64,000 bases of DNA from Bacteroidota bacterium (GCA_026391735.1 JAPLDL010000002.1:1-64000); one strand, 5' to 3'. Shown: positions 35,540 through 44,720, numbered from the stretch's first letter. Translations and numbers: made by a program. Notes: generated from the sequence alone by a model not told the origin.

Positions 35540-36166
35540 ATGGATAATAGACAAAACCCTGAAGAAAAGATACTTGAAGCTGCCAGACTGGTCTTCCATC
35601 AAAAAGGTTTTAACGGCGCCAGGATGCAGGAAATCGCCGATCTTGCAGGTATGAATAAAGCTTTGCTTCATTACTATTTCAGAAATAAAGAATCTCTTTT
35701 TGAAAAAGTTTTCAATGAAACTTTTGCTCAGATGGCTTCAAAAATGAGCGAAATATTTTTATCGGAAATGACCTTGATGTCGAAGATCCAGATCTTCATC
35801 AACTTTTACCTGAACTTCATTTCCCGTCATTCCTTTGTTGTCCAGTTTATCATTAATGCCCTTCACGACAAGCCTGAACAGCTGAGAGAGATCATCCTGA
35901 AACAGAACCTAGTACCAGAACTAATGCTTGAACAGATCAGAAAACAACTCAGGGAGGAAATGGGCCTCGATATCGACCCTCTCCATATTTACGTGAATAT
36001 CCTGGGTCTTACAGTGTTCCCTGTTGTTGCAAAACCTCTTATCCAGTCATTGTTCAGGATCACCGACGAAAGAATGGATGTGTTTTTTGAGCAGAGAAAA
36101 AAAATTGTTCCTACATTTATCGAAAATGCATTGAAAGGTTATGAAAAGGATAAAAGCTTATTGTAA
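35540..36166 (+). CDS. TetR/AcrR family transcriptional regulator
   Basis: 208 residues. The N-terminal HTH (about 8-55) includes GFNGARMQEIADLAGMNKALLHYYFRNKESLF, a textbook TetR helix-turn-helix split over two helices. A ligand-binding helical domain follows. It leads an operon of efflux genes and overlaps the TolC gene, so it probably represses the unit and is relieved by an exported compound, as CecR does for YbhGFSR in E. coli. Ligand unknown. Confidence 0.92.
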   Translation: MDNRQNPEEKILEAARLVFHQKGFNGARMQEIADLAGMNKALLHYYFRNKESLFEKVFNETFAQMASKMSEIFLSEMTLMSKIQIFINFYLNFISRHSFVVQFIINALHDKPEQLREIILKQNLVPELMLEQIRKQLREEMGLDIDPLHIYVNILGLTVFPVVAKPLIQSLFRITDERMDVFFEQRKKIVPTFIENALKGYEKDKSLL

Positions 36167-37451
36167 ACTAATGTATTTCCTGTTGCCGGTAATTTTTCTT
36201 TCAGTTGCCGGCATCCTGCAAACTGTTGCCCAGGATACAATTACGCTGGATTTCTGTTATCAGCAGGTGCAAAAAACCTATCCTCTCAACCGGCAGGCCG
36301 GACTTATGGATAAATCGAGTGAGCTTCGTACCAAAAACCTGAACAAAAATTACCTTCCGGCCATTAACGTAAATGGAAGCGCATCCTGGCAAAATGAAGT
36401 GACCGAAGTGGTGATACCTCTTCCAGCAGGCCTGCCCCAGCTTCAGGGCCCTGTCATTCCGAAAGACCAATATAAACTCACCCTCGATGTTACCGAATCG
36501 ATTTATGATGGCCATGTTACAGGCTATCAGAAAAAGCTGGAACAATATAATCTAAGTGTGGATAAAAAGAATGTTGATGCCAGCTTGTATTTATTGAAAG
36601 ACCAGGTGAACCAGTTTTATTTCAGTATCCTGCTTACCCAGCAGAATATTAAGTTATTACAGGAGACAAAAAAACAGCTGGAATCAAAGCTGAAAGAGGT
36701 GGAGTCGGCTGTAAGGAACGGAGCCACGTTAAAAATGAGCGCTGACCTTATCAGGGCCGAGATCATCAAACTTGAGCAGAATAGTTATGAATTATCCATG
36801 GACCGGTTAGCCAGCATACGCATGTTGTCGGAACTGATCTCATTGCCGATGGATGAGAATTCAGCGTTTAAAATACCCGTTATCATTCTGCCGGAAATGA
36901 CCTATGAAAACAAACGCATTGAATTTGAAATTTATGATATTCAAAGGGACCGCACTACCCTTCTGAAAAATATGGTCACGACAAAATGGAATCCTAAATT
37001 CTTGGCCTTCGGTCAGTTCGGATTGGGGAGGCCGGGATATAACTTCCTTTCCAGCGACATCGCCCCGATGTTCATGGTCGGAGCAAAACTGACCTGGAAT
37101 CCATGGAACTGGAATGCCAACAGAAATGAAAAAAAGATCTATGATATACAGGGTGATATCTTAAAAAACCAGCAGGAGTCCTTTGATAAAAATATCCGGG
37201 TCACCTCCCAGAGAAATGTTGCAGATATCACCAAGCTGACCGATCTGATTATCAGGGACCAGGAACTTATTGACCTCCGGACAGGCATTACCAAAACTGC
37301 CTCTTCACAGCTAACCAATGGAGCGATCACATCAAGTGACTTTATCCTTCGTGTCAACGATGAAACCCAGGCCAGGATGGGACTTGAGATCCATAAGATC
37401 CAGCTTATCAAGGCAAAGATCAGTTATTTGTACAACATAGGTAAATTGTAA
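36141..37451 (+). CDS. TolC-family outer-membrane efflux protein
   Basis: 436 residues. The ATG at 36141 gives a basic n-region (KRIKAYCK) before the hydrophobic core and cleavage near TVAQD, and overlaps tetR by 26 bp. An ATG at 36171, just after the tetR stop, is possible but leaves an uncharged n-region. Two TolC repeats with long coiled-coil helices are visible (about 60-230 and 260-430; for example LRTKNLNKNYLPAINVNGS and QLTNGAITSSDFI). It should form the outer-membrane channel of the efflux system encoded downstream. Family firm; substrate unknown. Confidence 0.9.
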   Translation: MKRIKAYCKLMYFLLPVIFLSVAGILQTVAQDTITLDFCYQQVQKTYPLNRQAGLMDKSSELRTKNLNKNYLPAINVNGSASWQNEVTEVVIPLPAGLPQLQGPVIPKDQYKLTLDVTESIYDGHVTGYQKKLEQYNLSVDKKNVDASLYLLKDQVNQFYFSILLTQQNIKLLQETKKQLESKLKEVESAVRNGATLKMSADLIRAEIIKLEQNSYELSMDRLASIRMLSELISLPMDENSAFKIPVIILPEMTYENKRIEFEIYDIQRDRTTLLKNMVTTKWNPKFLAFGQFGLGRPGYNFLSSDIAPMFMVGAKLTWNPWNWNANRNEKKIYDIQGDILKNQQESFDKNIRVTSQRNVADITKLTDLIIRDQELIDLRTGITKTASSQLTNGAITSSDFILRVNDETQARMGLEIHKIQLIKAKISYLYNIGKL

Positions 37452-37475
37452 TTTTATCACCTAATCACAGAACCC

Positions 37476-38378
37476 ATGAAACGATTTTTTCTTGGAATTT
37501 TAGCAGGAATTGCACTGATCTCCTGCAGCAATGATAAAAACAAACCTGATGCCTACGGTTCTTTTGAAGCCACTGAAGTGATGGTGTCTTCGCTTGCCAC
37601 CGGACAGATTATGAAATTTGACATTGAGGAAGGTCAGGTCATGGATTCAGGGAAGCTGGTTGGCTATATTGACACCACTGATCTGTATCTTAAACGGAAG
37701 CAGGTTATTGAAACCCGCGACGCCACGGCCTCGAGAAAAGATGATGTAACCTCGCAGATTGCAGTCCAGGAACAAAACCGCGAAAATGTATTGGTTGAAA
37801 AAAACAGGGTTGAACGTCTTTTGAAAGATGGTGCCGCCACTCAGAAACAAATGGATGACATCAATGCCAGCCTGAACCTCATCGACAAACAGGTGGCTTC
37901 CCTCAAGATACAGTTCGGCGGCATTTCAAGCCAGGTTTCTTCTATAGTCCAGCAGATAGCCCAACTTGATGAATCCATCCGCCGTTCGAAGATCATCAAC
38001 CCTATCAGAGGGACGGTACTTACAAAATACGCCGAAAAAGACGAAGTTGCCACCTATGGAAAACCCTTATACAAGATTGCCGACCTTTCCGAAATAACAT
38101 TAAGAGCATATGTCGGCGGATCACAGCTTCCTTATGTCAAACTGGGTTCGATGATCGACGTAGCGTTTGATAAGGACGAAAAGACAAATACCCATATCAG
38201 TGGGGTCGTTTCCTGGATATCCCCTTCAGCTGAATTCACTCCGAAAACCATTCAAACGAAAGAAGAACGAATCAACCTGGTGTACGCCGTAAAAATAAGG
38301 GTCAAAAATGACGGCTCAATGAAGATCGGCATGCCGGGTGAGATCCGATTTATGAACACATCAAACCAAAAACCATAA
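37476..38378 (+). CDS. HlyD-type periplasmic adaptor (membrane fusion protein), lipoprotein
   Basis: 300 residues. The signal peptide ends in a lipobox (ALISCSND). Next come a biotinyl-lipoyl-like half (SLATGQIMKFDIEEGQVMDSG), a coiled-coil hairpin (about 65-165), the second lipoyl half (INPIRGTVLTKYAEKDEVATYG) and a beta-barrel domain. This is the YbhG/EmrA type of adaptor that links an inner-membrane ABC exporter to TolC. It starts 24 bp after the TolC gene and is followed 3 bp later by the DUF2147 gene. Confidence 0.92.
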   Translation: MKRFFLGILAGIALISCSNDKNKPDAYGSFEATEVMVSSLATGQIMKFDIEEGQVMDSGKLVGYIDTTDLYLKRKQVIETRDATASRKDDVTSQIAVQEQNRENVLVEKNRVERLLKDGAATQKQMDDINASLNLIDKQVASLKIQFGGISSQVSSIVQQIAQLDESIRRSKIINPIRGTVLTKYAEKDEVATYGKPLYKIADLSEITLRAYVGGSQLPYVKLGSMIDVAFDKDEKTNTHISGVVSWISPSAEFTPKTIQTKEERINLVYAVKIRVKNDGSMKIGMPGEIRFMNTSNQKP

Positions 38379-38381
38379 CGT

Positions 38382-38852
38382 ATGAGAAACATCATCAAAA
38401 CTGCAGTAGTAATGCTGCTGCTTATCTCTCCGGCAATAAAGGGATCGGCCCAAACCCATAAAGCAGACGATATCCTTGGGACCTGGCTGAACCAGGAAGC
38501 TACCGGCAAAATTACTATCTATAAAGAAGGCGATAAATATTTCGGCAAACTGGTCTGGCTAAGAACCCCGCTCGATTCAATTACAAACCTCCCCCGGACC
38601 GACAAGGAAAATCCTGATACAAAACTGAAATCAGTTCCCCTGATCGGCCTGGTTAACCTTAAGAATTTTACATTTAACGGGAAAGAAGAATGGTCGGGAG
38701 GGACAATTTACGATCCTAAAAACGGCAAGACCTACAAATGCTATATCCAGTTCGAATCGGCGAACCGCCTCAAAATCAGAGGCTATATTGGTGTTTCGCT
38801 GCTTGGCAGGAATACATTCTGGACAAAATCATTTATGCAGGAAACAAAATAA
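38382..38852 (+). CDS. DUF2147-family secreted protein
   Basis: 156 residues with a signal peptide (cleavage after GSAQ). The DUF2147 pattern is clear: DDILGTWLNQEATGKITIY near the mature N-terminus, GKLVWLR, then GGTIYDPKNGKTYKCYIQ and LKIRGYIG near the end. The fold is a small lipocalin-like beta-barrel of unknown biochemical role, often periplasmic. It lies 3 bp after the adaptor gene and directly abuts the ATPase gene, so it belongs to the efflux operon. A substrate-handling role is a guess from position. Confidence 0.85.
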   Translation: MRNIIKTAVVMLLLISPAIKGSAQTHKADDILGTWLNQEATGKITIYKEGDKYFGKLVWLRTPLDSITNLPRTDKENPDTKLKSVPLIGLVNLKNFTFNGKEEWSGGTIYDPKNGKTYKCYIQFESANRLKIRGYIGVSLLGRNTFWTKSFMQETK

Positions 38853-39764
38853 ATGCCCGCAATCCTCGTCGAACATATCTCCAAACAGTTCTCCGGCGTC
38901 AAAGCCCTTGATGACATTTCATTTAGCATTGACAATGGAGAATTGTTTGGTTTTATTGGACCCGATGGAGCCGGTAAAACAACCTTGTTCCGCATTCTTA
39001 CCACCCTGTTGTTACCCGACAGCGGAACAGCAATGGTCAATGGCCTGGACGTGGTTAATGACTATCTCAGGATAAGACAGGACATTGGGTACATGCCAGG
39101 CAGGTTTTCATTGTATTCAGACCTTAGTGTTGAGGAAAACCTGAATTTTTATGCCACCGTTTTCGGTACGACAATTGCCGAAAACTATGAGCTTATCAGG
39201 GATATTTATATCCAGATAGAACCTTTCAAAAAAAGGATGGCCGGCAAACTTTCGGGAGGCATGAAGCAAAAGCTGGCATTATCCTGCGCTCTGATCCATA
39301 AACCGTCTGTTCTTATACTGGATGAACCAACCACAGGCGTGGATGCTGTTTCCCGGCTTGAATTCTGGGAGATGCTGAAGCGCCTGAAAAACAGCGGTAT
39401 AACCATTGCGGTTGCCACACCTTATATGGATGAGGCCAGCCTGTGCGACCGGGTGGCCCTGATCCAAAACGGAAAGCTTATGGCTGTGAGCACGCCGATA
39501 GAAGTCACTAAAACATATCCCTGGAAACTGTTCTCGGTTAAGGCGGATGATATTTTCGGTCTGCTCAATGATCTGAGAAATTTCCCCGGGGTGCATACTG
39601 TCTTTGCCTTTGGACAGGCCGCTCATGTCTCATTCAAAGACAGGCAGACGGGAGAAGAGAAACTCGTTGAATATCTGCAGATGAAAGGGCATACGGGTAT
39701 AAGTGTCCATTCTGCCGATGCAAATATTGAGGATTGTTTCATGGAACTGATGATAAAAACGTGA
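38853..39764 (+). CDS. ABC transporter ATP-binding protein (first NBD of efflux system)
   Basis: 303 residues. Walker A GPDGAGKTT (about 38-46), signature LSGGMKQKLALSC (about 133-145), Walker B VLILDEPTTGVDA (about 152-164). The switch-loop position reads AVATPYMDEAS, so the usual His is replaced by Pro. The C-terminal extension of about 80 residues is typical of drug/ABC-2 type ATPases. It starts directly at the end of the DUF2147 gene. The second ATPase gene follows after an inverted-repeat spacer. Together they correspond to the two halves of E. coli YbhF, encoded here as separate proteins. Confidence 0.93.
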   Translation: MPAILVEHISKQFSGVKALDDISFSIDNGELFGFIGPDGAGKTTLFRILTTLLLPDSGTAMVNGLDVVNDYLRIRQDIGYMPGRFSLYSDLSVEENLNFYATVFGTTIAENYELIRDIYIQIEPFKKRMAGKLSGGMKQKLALSCALIHKPSVLILDEPTTGVDAVSRLEFWEMLKRLKNSGITIAVATPYMDEASLCDRVALIQNGKLMAVSTPIEVTKTYPWKLFSVKADDIFGLLNDLRNFPGVHTVFAFGQAAHVSFKDRQTGEEKLVEYLQMKGHTGISVHSADANIEDCFMELMIKT

Positions 39765-39767
39765 ACG

Positions 39768-39808
39768 GTGAATCGTGAGCCGTGAATCCTTTTCGGCTCA
39801 CGACTCAC
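39768..39808. repeat. Intergenic quasi-palindrome (TCGTGAGCCG type)
   Basis: Arms 39768-39782 and 39794-39808 are inverted repeats of 15 bp with one mismatch around an 11-base loop. The surrounding words GTGAA.. and ..CTCACG are reiterated on each side (39760-39820). It lies within the efflux operon between the two ATPase genes, so it is not likely to be a full terminator (no T run). Confidence 0.75.
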
Positions 39809-39823
39809 GACTCACGGATTAAT

Positions 39824-40570
39824 ATGTATAATCCAAACGCCGAAAATATAATAGTTGTGAAAGACCTCGTGAAGAGATTCGGGTCCTTCATCGCCAATGA
39901 CCACCTCTGTTTCGAGGTGAAAAAAGGGGAGATCTTCGGCTTCCTCGGGGCGAACGGGGCAGGAAAGACCACCGCAATTAAAATCCTCTGCGGGCTATCC
40001 TATCCAACATCGGGACAGCTTAATGTAGGTGGTTTCGATATTTATAAAGAAAGGGAAAAAATCAAAAGGAACATCGGTTATATGAGCCAGAAGTTCTCTT
40101 TGTATGACGACCTTACCGTCTTTGAAAACATCAGGTTTTATGCCGGGATCTATGGCATGAGAAGGAAAGTGATCGAAGAACGGGCTGCCGATCTCACTGA
40201 AAAGCTTGACATGAAAGAAGCCCGTGACATGCTTATCAGGGATATTCCCCTGGGATGGAAACAAAAACTGGCTTTTTCGGTAGCTATCATCCATAACCCT
40301 AAAATAGTTTTCCTGGATGAACCCACTGGAGGCGTTGACCCGGTGACCAGGCGACAGTTTTGGGATATGATCTTTAAGGCTTCCCGCGAAGGTATTACGG
40401 TATTTGTAACAACACATTATATGGATGAAGCCGAATACTGCGACCGGGTTTCCATTATGGTCGATGGGAAAATCGCAGCCCTGGATACCCCCGACAACCT
40501 TAAAAAACATTACGGAGCCAACTCCATGAATGAAGTATTTTTAAAACTTGCAAGAATCAAAATAGAATAA
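39824..40570 (+). CDS. ABC transporter ATP-binding protein (second NBD of efflux system)
   Basis: About 248 residues from the ATG at 39824 (MYNPNAENII); a further upstream ATG would translate through the repeat. Walker A is GANGAGKTT and Walker B FLDEPTGGVD, and the switch-loop His is present (VTTHYMDEAE). The signature motif is degenerate: DIPLGWKQKL replaces LSGGxKQRL. In a heterodimer this degenerate signature would face the ATP site of the partner that lacks the switch His. The 148-residue membrane protein follows after 1 bp. Confidence 0.93.
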   Translation: MYNPNAENIIVVKDLVKRFGSFIANDHLCFEVKKGEIFGFLGANGAGKTTAIKILCGLSYPTSGQLNVGGFDIYKEREKIKRNIGYMSQKFSLYDDLTVFENIRFYAGIYGMRRKVIEERAADLTEKLDMKEARDMLIRDIPLGWKQKLAFSVAIIHNPKIVFLDEPTGGVDPVTRRQFWDMIFKASREGITVFVTTHYMDEAEYCDRVSIMVDGKIAALDTPDNLKKHYGANSMNEVFLKLARIKIE

Positions 40571-40571
40571 C

Positions 40572-41018
40572 ATGTCGTTAGCTCAGAAATTAAAACCATC
40601 CGTCAGCAGGCATAACCTGTTGTTTATCGCAGGTCTTGCATGGACCACCGCCGGGGGAATACTGATGTGGAGAGGCCTGGATTATGAGATGAAACATTCA
40701 CCCCACCTCTGGCTTAATATTCTGATCGGCATCGTTATCGGAATCCCTTTTTATTTCATACTGTTCGCCAGAATCTCTTACAAGCATATAAAACGTATCA
40801 AAGGGCTTAGCATCCCTTACCCATGTGCGTTCTCCTTTTTCAACCTAAGGTCATACATCATGATGATGCTGATGATCACCTCCGGAATTTTATTGAGAAG
40901 GTTTGACGTGATCAACAGGGAATATCTGTTTACATTTTATATTGGAATGGCCCTGCCTCTTCTGATCTCGGCCTTCCGGTTCTATTATACATGGGCTTCC
41001 AAAAGAGACATTGAATGA
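40572..41018 (+). CDS. Small membrane protein of the efflux operon, function unknown
   Basis: 148 residues with four hydrophobic segments (about 17-33, 45-66, 95-110 and 120-138) and basic loops such as RISYKHIKRIKG. No known motif recognised. It sits 1 bp after the second ATPase gene, and its stop overlaps the first permease start by 4 bp, so it is tightly coupled to the ABC exporter. It may be an accessory subunit, but E. coli YbhGFSR has no equivalent that I know of. Confidence 0.7.
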   Translation: MSLAQKLKPSVSRHNLLFIAGLAWTTAGGILMWRGLDYEMKHSPHLWLNILIGIVIGIPFYFILFARISYKHIKRIKGLSIPYPCAFSFFNLRSYIMMMLMITSGILLRRFDVINREYLFTFYIGMALPLLISAFRFYYTWASKRDIE

Positions 41019-42118
41019 AACGGTTCCTGGGCTTCATTGTAAAGGAATTCTACCATATCTTCAGGGATTACCGCACCCTGCTTATCCTTTTCGGACTTCC
41101 CGCCGTGCAGCTGCTTCTGTTTGGCTATGTAATCACCAATGAAATCAAAGATGCACGCATCGCGATCCTTGATCAGTCGAAAGATGAAATCACCCGAAGA
41201 ATAAGTGAAAAAGTGCTGTCGTCAGGCTATTTCATTCTCGATAAAAACCTCAGATCGGTTAGTGAAATCGGACAGGTCTTCAGGCAGGGAAATGTAAAAC
41301 TGGTACTGATCTTTGGTCCCGACTTTTCAAAAAACCTGGATAAGACAGGCAATGCCAGGGTTCAGATCGTAGCCGATGCATCCGATCCCAATACGGCCAG
41401 CATCCTGGTCAATTATATCCAGGGTATTTTGTCGAACTACCTGATCTCACTGAATGCCGAAAAAATACCTATGCAGATCGTTCCCGAGGTGAGGATGATG
41501 TACAACGGACAGATGAAAGGAGTTTATATGTTCGTTCCCGGCCTCATGGCGATGCTTCTTATGCTGATCTCTGCACTGATGACTTCCCTTTCCATAACCA
41601 AAGAAAAAGAATTAGGCACCATGGAACTTCTGCTGGTATCACCGCTTAAACCAATTCAGATCATTATCGGCAAAGTCTTTCCTTATGTATTTCTTGCTTT
41701 TATCGACGCATGTATCATTATCTTACTGGGGAATACTGTTTTCGGAGTTCCTGTGGTGGGGAGCGTGGGCCTGCTCCTGGCCGAAAGTTTCCTGTACATC
41801 TGCATGGCTCTCTCCCTTGGGATACTGATCTCCACGATCACCAGCAGCCAGCAGATCGCCATGATGCTTTCACTGGTCGCACTTATGCTGCCAACTATCC
41901 TTCTCAGCGGATTTATTTTCCCCGTCGAAAACATGCCCTGGATACTTCAGGTATTTTGTCATATCATGCCCCCTAAATACTTTATCACTATCATAAAAAG
42001 TATCATGCTCCAGGGTAACGGTTTCAGGTATATCGCATTTGAAACCTTTATAATGCTTGGGTTTACCTTGTTTTTTATCTTTCTCAGCGTAAAAAAATTC
42101 AAGATCAGGCTCGCCTGA
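41015..42118 (+). CDS. ABC-2 type permease (YbhS/YbhR-like), first copy
   Basis: 367 residues. One N-terminal membrane helix (about 23-42), a periplasmic domain of about 130 residues, then five C-terminal helices. The conserved ABC-2 motif KEKELGTMELLLVSPLKP lies at about 195-212. It pairs with the second permease downstream to form the membrane channel of the exporter. The start overlaps the preceding small membrane protein by 4 bp, and the next permease starts 11 bp after the stop. Confidence 0.93.
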   Translation: MKRFLGFIVKEFYHIFRDYRTLLILFGLPAVQLLLFGYVITNEIKDARIAILDQSKDEITRRISEKVLSSGYFILDKNLRSVSEIGQVFRQGNVKLVLIFGPDFSKNLDKTGNARVQIVADASDPNTASILVNYIQGILSNYLISLNAEKIPMQIVPEVRMMYNGQMKGVYMFVPGLMAMLLMLISALMTSLSITKEKELGTMELLLVSPLKPIQIIIGKVFPYVFLAFIDACIIILLGNTVFGVPVVGSVGLLLAESFLYICMALSLGILISTITSSQQIAMMLSLVALMLPTILLSGFIFPVENMPWILQVFCHIMPPKYFITIIKSIMLQGNGFRYIAFETFIMLGFTLFFIFLSVKKFKIRLA

Positions 42119-42129
42119 AATGCACGGAT

Positions 42130-43248
42130 ATGAGAACCTTGTTATTCATAATACAAAAAGAATTCCTCCAGATCTTCCGGAACAAGGGGATGCTTCCCAT
42201 CATTTTTATAGTTCCTATCGTCCAGCTGCTGATACTTGTGAATGCCGCAACATTCGAGATGAAGAACATCCGGGTTTCAGTGGTTGATATGGACCTGAGC
42301 TCATCTTCCCGCAAGCTTATCAGCAAATACGAGGGTTCCCCTTTCTATAAAGTCGTGCAAACAACGTTTTCCTATGATGAAGCCATGGACCTGATGCAGA
42401 AAGGGAAAGTGGATGTGATCATCAGGATACCAAACGGGTTTGAGCGCCAGCTGGTAAAGGAAAACCTCAGCAAGGTGCAGTTTGTCATCAATGCCATCAA
42501 CCAGGCGGTAGCCGGTTTAAGCAGCGGGTATTGCACCTCCATCCTAATCGACTTTAACAGGGAACTGATGCAGGACTGGCTCAGCCCGGCACAAATGGCG
42601 GGCCTTAAAAATATTCAAACCGATTTTTCATACTGGTATAATCCGAAACTCAACTATAAAACCTATATGGTGCCGGGTATCCTGGTATTGCTGGTGACTA
42701 TCATAGGATTGCTGCTCTCGGGGATGAATATCGTTCGCGAAAAGGAAATCGGCACTATTGAACAGATCAATGTTACCCCAATCCGTAAAATTCAGTTTAT
42801 TGCCGGAAAACTTGCCCCATTTTGGATCATTGCCCTGTTTGAACTTGCTTTCGGACTTTCAATAGGCAAGTTAGTGTTTGATATTCCGACAGTTGGCAAC
42901 CTGTGGCTTATATTCCTGTCGGGGGGAATTTATCTTTTCGTAATTTTGTCTATCGGGTTGCTGATTTCTACGATTACAAACACCCAGCAACAGTCGATGC
43001 TGGTGACGTTCTTTTTCATGGTGGTTTTCATACTGATGAGCGGGTTGTTTACCTCAATCGAAAGCATGCCCGCTTGGGCACAGCAGGTCGACAGGCTGAA
43101 CCCCCTGATGTATTTCATTAAGATCATGAGGATGGTACTATTAAAAGGATCTGCATTTGCTGATATCAGTTCTCTTTTCTATTCACTGGTCGTTTTTGCC
43201 ATCGTCATGTCCAGCCTGGCTGTCTGGAGATACAGGAAAGTAGCATAA
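42130..43248 (+). CDS. ABC-2 type permease (YbhR/YbhS-like), second copy
   Basis: 372 residues with the same architecture as the preceding permease: one N-terminal helix, a periplasmic domain, five C-terminal helices and the motif REKEIGTIEQINVTPIRK at about 199-216. The two permeases are clearly homologous but diverged, as expected for a heterodimer. It is the last core gene of the tetR-led efflux operon. The MltF-type gene starts only 7 bp later and may be read from the same transcript. Confidence 0.93.
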   Translation: MRTLLFIIQKEFLQIFRNKGMLPIIFIVPIVQLLILVNAATFEMKNIRVSVVDMDLSSSSRKLISKYEGSPFYKVVQTTFSYDEAMDLMQKGKVDVIIRIPNGFERQLVKENLSKVQFVINAINQAVAGLSSGYCTSILIDFNRELMQDWLSPAQMAGLKNIQTDFSYWYNPKLNYKTYMVPGILVLLVTIIGLLLSGMNIVREKEIGTIEQINVTPIRKIQFIAGKLAPFWIIALFELAFGLSIGKLVFDIPTVGNLWLIFLSGGIYLFVILSIGLLISTITNTQQQSMLVTFFFMVVFILMSGLFTSIESMPAWAQQVDRLNPLMYFIKIMRMVLLKGSAFADISSLFYSLVVFAIVMSSLAVWRYRKVA

Positions 43249-43255
43249 CAATATA

Positions 43256-44668
43256 TTGACCAAAGTAAGGATTTTCATTCGAAGGTTCAGGACCATCCTG
43301 ATGGGAGTGGCTCTTGTTGGCATAGCATTTTACATAACCCATAAGATCTATTACCATGAAGAAGAGAAGAAAGATGCATTTAAAAGGATACGTGAAAGAG
43401 GCTACCTTCTTGCCCTGACCGATCGCAACACCCTGAATTATTTCCTGTACCGTGGAGAACCCTCCGGTTTTCAACTGGAACTGCTGGAATCCTTTGCAGC
43501 CTATCTTGATGTTCCCCTTAGGATCATAGCCTCGGAAGATATCTCAAAGCTGTATTATTATCTTAATTTTAATGTGGCGGATGTGATCGCCCTTAACCTC
43601 CCCGTTTCGTCGGAAGGAAGGCGGCTTGTGCATTACAGCAAAATCATGGGGGAAACCCGTCTGATTCTGTTGCAGCAAAAAGGTACTATTCCAGGATTCA
43701 AAAAATCCCTGGCTGATTTTACCAGGTCCGACACAGTTCATGCCAGGCGGAATGTATTCATGTCTCCCTATTACCGGTCCTTCCTCAAGCAAACTGCAAA
43801 ACGACCCACACTGATCGAGGAACCTGATATCTCACAGGAAGGACTGATCAGAAAAGTTTCCGATGGGAGCATCCGGTATCTGCTTTGCCCTGAAAATACA
43901 GCGATGGTATATAAACGGTATTACCAGAATCTGGATGCTTCGCTTGTGGTATTTCCGTTGTATGCCTACGCCTGGGGAGTGAATCATAATTCGGATACCT
44001 TGCTGATGAAGCTCGATGAATGGCTGGCCGGATCGAAAAGGTCGGGGGAATTTAAGAAAACATATCTCGATTATTATGCAAACCAGAAGATCGTGAGCAA
44101 TATGAGAAGTGATTATGTTACCCTGAGGGGAGATCACCTGTCCCCTTTCGACAAAGAACTCAGGGAACTCAGCCTGAAAATTCACTGGGACTGGAGGTTG
44201 CTTGCTTCCCTGGTTTATGAAGAATCAAATTTCAGGCTGGGCCAGGTCTCCTCCAGGAGTGCATACGGTTTAATGCAACTGATGCCCGAAACTGCTGTAA
44301 AGATGGGGATGGACAGTATCGCCACCCCGGTCCAGCAACTTGCAGCAGGCGTCCGTTATATCAAACATCTTGACGAACAGTTGCCGAATGAAATTACTAA
44401 CCCAAAAGACCGGATAAAATTTATCCTTGCCTCGTATAATGTAGGTATCGGACGGGTCCTTTTGGCCAGGGAAAAAGCTAAGAAGTTCGGCAAAGATCCT
44501 AACCTTTGGGACCGAAACGTGGAGTATTACCTGCTCAGACGGTCCAAAAAAGATCCTTATGCCAAAAACGACACGCTTGATGACTCTTCAGCCGATTATA
44601 CAAAGGCAGGATTTGTCGACGATATCATCAACAGGTATTATCATTACAGGAATAATATACCACAGTAA
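43256..44668 (+). CDS. mltF: Membrane-bound lytic murein transglycosylase F-like protein
   Basis: 470 residues from a TTG at 43256. This start keeps a basic n-region (IRRFRTIL) before the single N-terminal helix; the ATG at 43301 would begin inside the helix. Residues about 45-280 form a bacterial solute-binding (SBP3-like) domain (RGYLLALTDRNTLNYFLYRGEPSGF, split). Residues about 300-440 form an SLT transglycosylase domain with the catalytic Glu in LVYEESNFR, followed by YGLMQLMPETA and ASYNVGIG. MltF proteins cleave peptidoglycan and are regulated through the SBP-like domain. It follows the efflux permease by 7 bp. Confidence 0.92.
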   Translation: MTKVRIFIRRFRTILMGVALVGIAFYITHKIYYHEEEKKDAFKRIRERGYLLALTDRNTLNYFLYRGEPSGFQLELLESFAAYLDVPLRIIASEDISKLYYYLNFNVADVIALNLPVSSEGRRLVHYSKIMGETRLILLQQKGTIPGFKKSLADFTRSDTVHARRNVFMSPYYRSFLKQTAKRPTLIEEPDISQEGLIRKVSDGSIRYLLCPENTAMVYKRYYQNLDASLVVFPLYAYAWGVNHNSDTLLMKLDEWLAGSKRSGEFKKTYLDYYANQKIVSNMRSDYVTLRGDHLSPFDKELRELSLKIHWDWRLLASLVYEESNFRLGQVSSRSAYGLMQLMPETAVKMGMDSIATPVQQLAAGVRYIKHLDEQLPNEITNPKDRIKFILASYNVGIGRVLLAREKAKKFGKDPNLWDRNVEYYLLRRSKKDPYAKNDTLDDSSADYTKAGFVDDIINRYYHYRNNIPQ

Positions 44669-44669
44669 A

Positions 44670-44720
44670 CATCTGCCATCTGATATCTGCCATCCGCCAT
44701 CAGATATCAGATGGCAGATG
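44670..44720. repeat. Perfect 20-bp intergenic palindrome (CATCTGCCATCTG type)
   Basis: Arms 44670-44689 and 44701-44720 are perfect inverted repeats around an 11-base loop, made of reiterations of ATCTGCC and ATCTGATAT. Extra copies of GCAGATG continue to 44729. It lies between two convergent genes. The right arm supplies the stop codon and last codons of the minus-strand reductase. It could terminate transcription from both sides, though without T runs. Confidence 0.85.
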
